This document shows, piece by piece, positions 56,628-64,000 of a stretch of 64,000 nt of DNA. Both the position numbers and the translations under genes were made by a program. Within the stretch, counting starts at the first letter, position 1; each line of letters begins with the position of its first letter. Source of the DNA: Euonymus europaeus (Eukaryota; Streptophyta; Magnoliopsida; Celastrales; Celastraceae). The DNA lies in contig OY756958.1 of the NCBI GenBank assembly GCA_963580455.1, positions 19,046,501 to 19,110,500 on the forward strand, read 5' to 3'. The notes beneath the pieces were generated by a model that saw nothing but the letters and a program-made list of their open reading frames with translations, was not told the origin of the DNA and searched no databases.

Positions 56628-59600
56628 ATGAATCACAATGCCTCTCCTTCTCTAGCTGGTCAAGGGATTCTACCCAACCCAGCCTCATATAATTTTCTTA
56701 GTCCATACAATCTCCAGCAAACTGACTTCTCCATTACAAGCCTCTTTCCTTTTAAACTTACTGGTGCAAATTATGGTTTTTGGAGTGGGAGCATGGCAGA
56801 TGCTCTAGAAACTAGAAACAAAATGGGATTTGCTGACGGAACATTGATGATGCCAACTTCAACAGATCCTAACTATCAACTCTGGAAGACAAACAATTTG
56901 CTTGTGAAAGGCTGGATATCAGGATGTGTTGAAGAAAAGATTATGGCAAGTTTGCAGGGGGTGGTAACTACTCATGATTTATGGGACAGTTTGAAGAAAC
57001 GATATACAAAGAAAAATGTTACTAGGAGGCAGCATCTCATCAGAGACATCTCTAGTATTAAGCAAGGTGATTCAAGCATAATTGATTATTACACTAAATT
57101 GAAAACACTTTGGGATGAATATGACAGGTATAGAAAGAGGGCTAAGTGCAAATATGGCAAATGCACTTGTGATTTGCTGTATGATGTACTTGAACAAGAA
57201 GAAGAAGAAAGAGTAATGCAATTTGTGATGAGGCTGCATGATAAATACAAAAGCCTGAGTCTACAAATCCAGATGATGGTACCACTGCCAGACGTGGATA
57301 AAGTTCTAGGCATGGCATCTGAAGAGGAAGATAAGCTAAGCAAAGGCATGGAAAACTCAGCAGTTCAAGTGGGGCAAAATGCTTTGGCCATGAATGTCCA
57401 AAGAAATCCAGAAAATGGAGAGCAAAACAAGACTTATTTTAAAGGAAACTTTGGTTACAACAGAAACCTTCCCAAGAATCAAATGGGAAACAAGTGGCAG
57501 AAAGGCAAGACTAATATGTACTGTACTCACTGCAAGAGGGATAATCACAATGTGGAGTCATGTTTTCTCATACATGGTTTTCCTAATGATCAAGCGAAGA
57601 GCCAGAAAACTGGGCAATGGAATCAAGGAAGAAATTATAATATAAATTGTGCTCAAAGTGGAGGAGACTCAACAAACAGTCAAGGAAAAGTGGAACTAAC
57701 TGCTGATCAGTATCGAAAGTTGCTGTCTTTGTTGAACTCCAACACCACAGAGGCATCAACAGTGGCTAGTGCGACCATTGGAGGTAATATCTCAAATTTA
57801 AAATGCAATAACATAACATGGATTATTGACAGCGGAGCATCTGATCATGTGGTATGCAATGAAAAATTGTTTAATGCATATTATGATGTTAGTAATTCTT
57901 TTGTTGAACTGCCTAATGGAAATAAGCATGCCATCACTCATATAGGAACAGTAAAGTTAAATGATGCAATCATGTTAGAAGAAGTGTTATGTGTTCCTTC
58001 ATTTTTAGTTAATTTGATTTCTGTAGGAAAACTGGCAGCACAACAAAATTATTTGATATGTTTTTCACAAAAGGAATGTTATATGCAGGACTTAACCACC
58101 TGCAAGAGGATTGGAATGGGAACTTTGTTTAGAGGGTTATATTTGTTTAAGAAGAATCTTGCTGATAAACAAGGAAGAGTTGAAGCACATAAAGAAGCTC
58201 TAACTTCCATAGTTTGGCATAGGAGATTAGGTCACCCATCTCCACATGTAACCAAAATGTTAGGATATCAATTTCATGAGAATTTTGATGTATGTAATGA
58301 ATGTATGTTAGGAAAAATGAAAAGAAGAAAGTTTGATGTAAGTGAAACGAGATCAATGGAAATTTTTGAACTAGTCCATATGGACATTTGGGGGCCAAAC
58401 AGTGATGAGTCATTAGAGGGATATAAATACTTCTTGACCATAGTTGATGATTACTCTAGATATTTTTGGATTTACTTGATGCACAACAAAGGATAAACGA
58501 GAACTTATATACAAGCATTCATAAAATTTATGAAAACTCAGTTTAATAAAACAGTTAAGAAAATCAGGACTGACAATGGGTTATAATTCGAAATGACTGC
58601 CTATTACATGCAAGAAGGCATCTTATACCAGAAAACTTGTAACTATACCCCTCAACAGAATGGGGTAGTGGAGAGGAAACATCAGCACCTAATCAATGTT
58701 GCCATAACTATAAGACTAGAGGCTGGATTGCCAAGAATTTTATGGTCACATTGTGTCCAAGCAGCTATTTTTTTAATAAATAGAATTCCTTCTGAAACAC
58801 TTAGTAAGAAAAGTCCTTATGAGATTTTATATAAGAAGAAACCACATTATGGTTTTCTAAGAACAATAGGCTGTTATTGTATAGCAAAGGATAATAAACC
58901 TATGAATTCAAAATTTGATGCCAAATCCAGAGAGGGAATTTTCTTGGGGTATCAATGAGGGATCAAAGGCTACAAAATTTATGACATAAAAACTCAAGAG
59001 ATATTCATTTCTAGGGATGTGATGTTTAAATAAAATGTGTTTCCTCTTAAATGTAAAAATGATGTTAAAATAGTCACAGATAAGAGGCTAGAAGAAGACA
59101 ATTCTAATAACACTCTCGACACTACCAAAATAGAAAAGAGTGCTCAGAAGAAGCAAAAGGATAAAGTGAGTGATGCTAGTTTGGAGAAAAGAATTAGACA
59201 AGCACCTAGGTACTTGAGAGACTATGATTGCAATATTAACACATTAACTGTCAAAGACAAGTATATGAACAAAATAGCAAATGTGAAAATTTCTCTGCAT
59301 CTCATTTGTCATTTATAAATAATGTAGCTGCACATATTGAACCTAAGACTTATAAGATGGCAGCTAAAGATCTCAAATGGGTCTTGGCTATGGATTCTGA
59401 GATGCAAGCTTTAATGGCAAATAACACATGGTATGTAGTCCCTTTACCAGAAGACAGGAAACCTATAGGATGTAAGTGGGTATACAAAACTAAGTTTAAA
59501 TCAGATGGTGCAATAGACAAACATAAAGCTAGGCTTGTGGCTTTAGGGTATAATCAGTGTGAAGGATATGATTATAATGAAACCTTTGCACCTATAATTA

Positions 59601-60924
59601 AGTTAACTACTGTGAGAATTTTTCTTGCCCTAGCTAGTATGTTTAAATGGCATGCATATCACCTAGATGTAAACAATGCTTTTCTCAACGGAGATCTTGA
59701 GGAGACTGTTTATATGACACCACCACTTGGTTACCCTGTCAAACCAGGCTGTGTGTGTAGATTGAATAAATCCATCTATGGATTAAAACAAGCATCACGA
59801 CAATGGAATGCCAAATGTACTCATGAACTACTAATATATGTATTTAATCAATCTAAGTCAGATTATTCATTGTTTATATATAGAAAAGGGAACAATGTTG
59901 CATTATTACTTTTATACGTAGATGACATAGCCCTTGGGGGGAATGATCAACTACTCCTTGAGGATATTAAAAGGTACCTGAATAGTTGTTTCAAAATAAA
60001 AGATTTGGGAGACCTAAAATATTTTCTAGGCATAGAGGTTCATAGATCAGCTAAAGGTTTCTTCATTGATCAGAGAAAGTATACCATTGATCTACTTAAG
60101 AAAATAGGTTATATAAATTGTAGGCCAGTTCATACACCAGTAGATGTAAATTTAAAATTATCTGCTAATGCTGGTGTGAAATTACAGGATCCATTAGAAT
60201 ATAGAAAATTAATTGGGAAACTCATGTATCTTACAATAACAAGACCTGACTTGAGTTTTTCAGTAAATTCTCTTGCTCAATATATGCAATTTCCTACTAA
60301 CATTCATCTAAATGCAGGACATAGAATACTTAGATACTTAAAGACAACAATTGGATAAGGGTTATTCTATCCTTCACATACTAACCTGCAGGTCCAGGCT
60401 TTTTGTGATGCTGACTGGGCTGCTTGTGTCGATACCAGAAGGTCTGTCACTGGATTTTGTGTCACACTTGGTCATGCACTAGTATCCTGGAAATCCAAGA
60501 AGCAAAAAACTGTATCACGTTCTTCAGCTAAGGCAGAGTATAGGTCGATGGCAGCCGCAACAAGTGAATTGCAATGGCTTTACAACCTATTTACTGAATT
60601 GAAGCTGCGTACTAATCTCCCCATGATTCTTCATTGTGACAACCAAGCGGCGATTGACATCGCCAATAACCCTGTCTTCCACGAACGAACTAAGCACATT
60701 GACCTAGACTGCCATTTCACCAGAGAAAGGGTTGAGCATGGTCTAGTCAAGCTTCGTTACCTCAAATCAGAGCACCAACCTGCAGATATTCTTACTAAAG
60801 GGATTCCTATTCTCACACTCAAAGCTCTTCTATCTAAGCTTAACATTACAAACAAAAGTAGTATTGCCATGCTAAGCTTGAAGGGGGTGTTAAGGAATCA
60901 AGGAATAAAGGTGAAGAACAGATG
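56628..60924 (+). pseudogene. Copia gag-pol, nearly intact with a few stops
   Basis: Gag starts MNHNASPSLAG at 56628, with a UBN2-type core (GANYGFWSGSMADALETRN) and a zinc knuckle (YCTHCKRDNHNVESCF). Protease (WIIDSGASDHV), the integrase HHCC finger (HRRLGHPSPHV; CNECMLGK) and catalytic part (HMDIWGP; RTDNG; TPQQNGVVERKHQ) follow in order. Reverse transcriptase has YLDVNNAFLNG-type DVNNAFLNG, YGLKQASRQWN and an intact LLYVDDIALGG. RNaseH has FCDADWAACVDTRRS and HCDNQAAIDIANNP. Breaks: TAA near 58496, TAA near 58583, TGA near 58956, TAA near 59031, a frameshift near 59310 and TAA near 60357. The 636-codon first frame is unbroken. It is dead but young. Confidence 0.92.
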
Positions 60925-61280
60925 ATAACTCTCTCGAAGAAGATGAATCTGGATGATCTGATATTGAGCCTATTCCAATGTGTAAGGCCGTTTTTTTGCT
61001 TGTTGGGCTTCCTTCCTCAGGCCCAATTCACATGTACCCAGCCTGCTGTTATCTTCTTCTTCCTGTCGAGAACATTTATTTCATTTTCCTGTGCAGACAA
61101 CGGTCACATGTCAGTGACCGTTGCTATGAGATCTATATTTATTAGCTTGTGTTATTGTATTAGGTGAGACCGCATGATTATGAATGATTGAGAAAACTAG
61201 TTTCTTCTTCTTCTTCTGCAATTCTCATCTTCTTCTCTCTTGTCTTTATGAACATCGCATCACAATTCTAAAACTTTTCA
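60888..61280 (+). repeat. 3' LTR of the copia element
   Basis: 393 bp, preceded by the purine tract AAGCTTGAAGGGGG. Ends CTTTTCA, then the CTTCC duplication. Confidence 0.92.
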
Positions 61281-63131
61281 CTTCCTTCTAAAGTAGAGTT
61301 TAGATATGTTTGCTTGCACACAAGCAAGGGTTTTAACTTTTAATGTGATCAATTCAATTAAAAAGCAGTTGACAGTTAAGTGAGTCTCAATAGCAACTCC
61401 AACTAGCAGTGCACTTACAACAAAAAATCGAAGAATGTAAAACAAAAGTTACCACTAATACTACTGCAAATTACAATGAAAAATGACTCTCCATTCCTAA
61501 AACCACTTTCAAAAACCCATTCTACAATTTGATTTTATTCAGAGAGACTTCTAGGTAATTTTAATTGTTTTAACTTTACTTTTCAACCCCTGATGTTTGC
61601 CTTTTTACTTGATTCTCACTAGGAGCTCCCATTTATTCATGTCACCAACCTCAAGTTACTGGAGCAAGGCTTTGACAATGATAATAGTAAATAATGAATG
61701 TTGATGCAAAAGAAAACTTACTATGAATGAAATACTGCCTTACTAAAAGTTTCTCAGCTTCTTCATATTTTCCTCTCATTCGAAGTTGTAAAGCCTTAGT
61801 TGCTAGTTGATTTGCACTTAATGTCTCTTTAACCACAACGCTACCTTCACTAGGTCTACTTTTCTCAGATGACAGCAGTCGTGGCTCTGATTTTCCTACA
61901 GAATTTGAACTCGTATCATTGTATTTACCACTTTGGTGTTCCTCAGTTAGCCCCATCTTTCGATTCTTTATGGCACGCAAATGAGCACGGGATGGGGCAG
62001 CAATATGGGATGCGACAGAGACTGTGAGCTCACCAAGAGAGCTCCATCGTTCCCCCATAACCTGCATAATTTTAAAGCGTAAAATGCAACTCAATAAAAT
62101 GAGGTCAAACTTAAACAAGACCATTAAGTAACTGAGACATACATCCGGAAGACTCCGCCCTTCACGAGCTGCTTGCTCTTGTGCACGCTTTAATGCTTTC
62201 AGTCTCCAACTGGCACCACCGTCCCCAACAACCGATGAAGATAACAGTTTGTCCCCACCAGCTTTTCCATCATGTGCATCTTCAGGATAACCACTTCCAT
62301 CATCCTTCAAATATGGATTCAACTCTTTGGGATTCACTCTCTTTATCTGCTGGAGAACACAATTGAGTTGTCAATTAAAAAAGGATGAATTATATGTACA
62401 AATAAGACAAGCAAATAATGCTACTCAATAGATCATGCATAAGCAGGTGTGTCAGATGTTTCCAGTTTCCGACTAATTTCAATTCCTCAAATAAATACTT
62501 TAAGAATTTCCACTTCTAGCTCTATATAATGCGTGCACCAATGACCAAACATAAAAAACCACCCCTCATCCAAATCAAGAGAGTTTCAAATACTACTACA
62601 ACTCTTACCTCCTCAGTAGCAGATTCCTCCGTCTCTTTGTCGACAGCCTCCTTTGGCTTTCCGCCAATACTCTCTCCAGATCTAAGCATCCACTCCAGCC
62701 CCATTTCTTTGCTCGCAATATCTGTCTCCTGCACTGAATGAGTCCTTGTACCATCATCTAAAGACAGACATAATATTAGGCATCAAAGGAATGTCATAAC
62801 TTACAAGTCAATTAGAAAATAGCCATTGTACTATAAAATCATTATGTGATGCTCACCTGATAAATCCCGGACCAAACTCTCCTTTTTCTTTCTATGTTGT
62901 CGACTCCTGCCTTGATGCTCATCCTCAGAAGTGGATAAAGAGTACTCAGATGAATAGTGTTTTTTGGCCACTTTTGATCTTGTTTTCAATCCCTTGCTAT
63001 CCCCCAGACAATCATCATTCCTCTTATTCTTTTTCCTAATCCTATTCCTCTTTTCATCTATATCGGAACTGTAATCGCTCGCACTTGGGCTAGAATCCTC
63101 CTCTGATGAACTCCACCTCTTGCTTTTTCTG

Positions 63132-63725
63132 GAGGTTTTTTTTGAAAAATAGCCTTTAATAAATCTCATATTATACTTTTAGTCTCATCTTTTTTATAAT
63201 TTCAGAAATAACTCTTTTGGCATGTGAAAAGACTCACATGCCCTCCATTTTTTCCCCCAAAATCATTTAACAAATAAAATTAAAACTTAAAAAAATTAAA
63301 AAACTAGGTTACAAACCTATTTCTTTCAGCTGTCACTCTTTCTTCTGTCACTCTCTTCTTTTCTCTCTTCTCTCTTCTATTCTCTCTTTCTCACGGCAAC
63401 TCTCTCCTCCCACTCCCTTTCTTGTGCCATCTCTCTCTTCTCTCACTCTTTGACTGCCGCACATCACTCTCACTCTATGGTGGATTATTATTTTCTCCCA
63501 ACTACATATTCAGGTAATTTTTTTAATTTATCACATAATTGTATTTTGGTCTTCCCTCCCATATACATCCTTAAATGAAATGAAAGTTTTGAACTTGAGT
63601 ATAAACTATTTTTTTTATAGATTCAAGGGATGTGAACATATATTTTTTATTATCAACTGAAATAGATATGTGGGTTTAGTTTTGTAAACATAAATGAAGG
63701 TGTTATTGATTTCAAGCTCACAACT
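63132..63725 (+). mobile_element. Probable left end of another MULE
   Basis: Homology to the CwfJ-like gene stops at 63131. The new sequence begins GGAGGTTTTTTTTGAAAAATAGCC, close in form to the MULE end at 7779, and continues with AATTTCAGAAATAACTC and GTGAAAAGACTCACATGCC, phrases frequent in plant MULE termini. A CT-rich leader-like stretch and a minisatellite follow, as in the MULE at 7.8-8.9 kb. Its other end lies outside the window. Confidence 0.4.
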
Positions 63726-64000
63726 TTTCATTGGTTGAGGTTTAAATCTGATTTTTTTGATTGGTTGAGAACTGCCTATTTTGACTATGGTGAGAATAGT
63801 CTGTTTTGATTGGTTGAGAAATGCATGTTTTGGCTTGGTTGAGAACTGTCTGTTTTGATTGGTTGAGAACTGACGATTTTTCATTGGTTGAGAAATGTCT
63901 GTTTTGGCTTGGTTGAGAAATGTCTGTTTTAAATGGTTGAGAATTGTCTGTTTTGACTTGGTTGAGAACTGTATGTTTATATTGGTTGAGAACTGTCTAT
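63726..64000. repeat. ~27-bp minisatellite running off the window end
   Basis: About ten imperfect units of TTGGTTGAGAACTGTCTGTTTTGA type, with AAATG/AACTG alternation. The array continues past 64000. The GTTGAGAAATG core recalls the GTTGACAAATAG core of the array at 8545-8830. Confidence 0.8.

Larger units (their letters stand above)
56179..61280 (+). mobile_element. Ty1/copia element, full length
   Basis: The 5' LTR (56179-56586, 408 bp) and the 3' LTR (60888-61280, 393 bp) start TGTTAAGGAATCAAGG and end AACTTTTCA. A perfect 5-bp duplication CTTCC flanks the element (56174-56178 and 61281-61285). A perfect TGGTATCAGAGC priming site follows the 5' LTR at 56587, and the polypurine tract AAGGGGG precedes the 3' LTR. 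The LTRs differ by roughly a dozen substitutions plus a deletion, clearly less than the gypsy pair, so it is younger. It sits between exons 6 and 7 of the decayed CwfJ-like copy. Confidence 0.93.
42917..63131 (-). pseudogene. Decayed duplicate of the CwfJ-like gene
   Basis: Colinear with 21155-28397, lacking promoter, leader, exon 1 and the 5' part of exon 2. Recognisable exons: 63131-62857 (exon 2, partial), 62757-62609, 62346-62143, 62061-61744 (exons 5 and 6 fused by a 354-bp deletion that keeps frame), 55956-55878 (exon 7), 45716-45371 (exon 8, 9-bp in-frame loss), 44930-44718 (exon 9) and 43353-43023 (exon 10). Disabling changes: a stop at 55945-55947 in exon 7, two stops in exon 9 (Trp to stop in the DNVWGE segment, Lys to stop in NFKK), indels in exon 9 and a 1-bp insertion in exon 10. 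The HIT-like PKHQPL has become PKYQPL. A copia element sits between exons 6 and 7, and a gypsy element between exons 7 and 8. Confidence 0.93.

Noticed and set aside
63726..64000. Regular repeat array considered as a CRISPR array
   Set aside because: Units are directly adjacent without spacers, and the window is plant nuclear DNA; it is a minisatellite.

Overview
This is a window of plant nuclear DNA, most likely from a eudicot. It is AT-rich. Its only conserved host genes are a ten-exon gene for a CwfJ/CWF19-like splicing factor, a small secreted-peptide gene and a decayed potato-inhibitor-I gene. Almost everything else is transposable elements of plant type: Ty1/copia and Ty3/gypsy elements primed by tRNA-Met-like sites, a Tat/Ogre-type LTR, Mutator-like elements (MULEs), hAT elements and a possible Helitron end. 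All coordinates were read by eye, so splice sites and repeat edges may be off by a few bases.

Layout. 0.2-3.7 kb: a 1.08-kb direct repeat flanking a minus-strand copia gag/LTR remnant. 6.35-7.21 kb: a small MULE with a perfect 9-bp target duplication. 7.78-17.3 kb: a large MULE carrying a MuDR-type transposase (plus strand) and, convergent to it, a Ulp1-like C48 protease gene (minus strand); it is broken by a 2.9-kb Tat/Ogre-type LTR at 10.06-12.91 kb and by another LTR from 17.3 kb. 21.26-30.48 kb: the intact CwfJ-like gene on the minus strand. Its last intron holds an 812-bp Pack-MULE that has captured a DELLA-gene fragment. 31.37-33.77 kb: a hAT-type element with another inverted-repeat element inside it. 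33.9-34.24 kb: a potato inhibitor I pseudogene. 36.8-41.2 kb: a mosaic of copia LTR copies with a 2-kb gypsy LTR. 42.13-42.42 kb: a small secreted peptide gene resembling CTNIP/SCREW phytocytokine precursors. 42.92-63.13 kb: a second, dead copy of the CwfJ-like gene, without promoter or first exon. A gypsy element (46.74-55.63 kb, itself carrying a 3.8-kb hAT) and a copia element (56.18-61.28 kb) sit in its introns. From 63.13 kb to the end: probably the edge of another MULE, with a minisatellite.

The nesting gives an order of events: DELLA capture and insertion into the CwfJ-like intron; segmental duplication of about 7.2 kb; then separate retrotransposon insertions in the second copy, with the hAT landing inside the gypsy element afterwards. 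The functional content is probably limited to the CwfJ-like gene (spliceosome disassembly/turnover) and the secreted peptide gene (cell-to-cell signalling).
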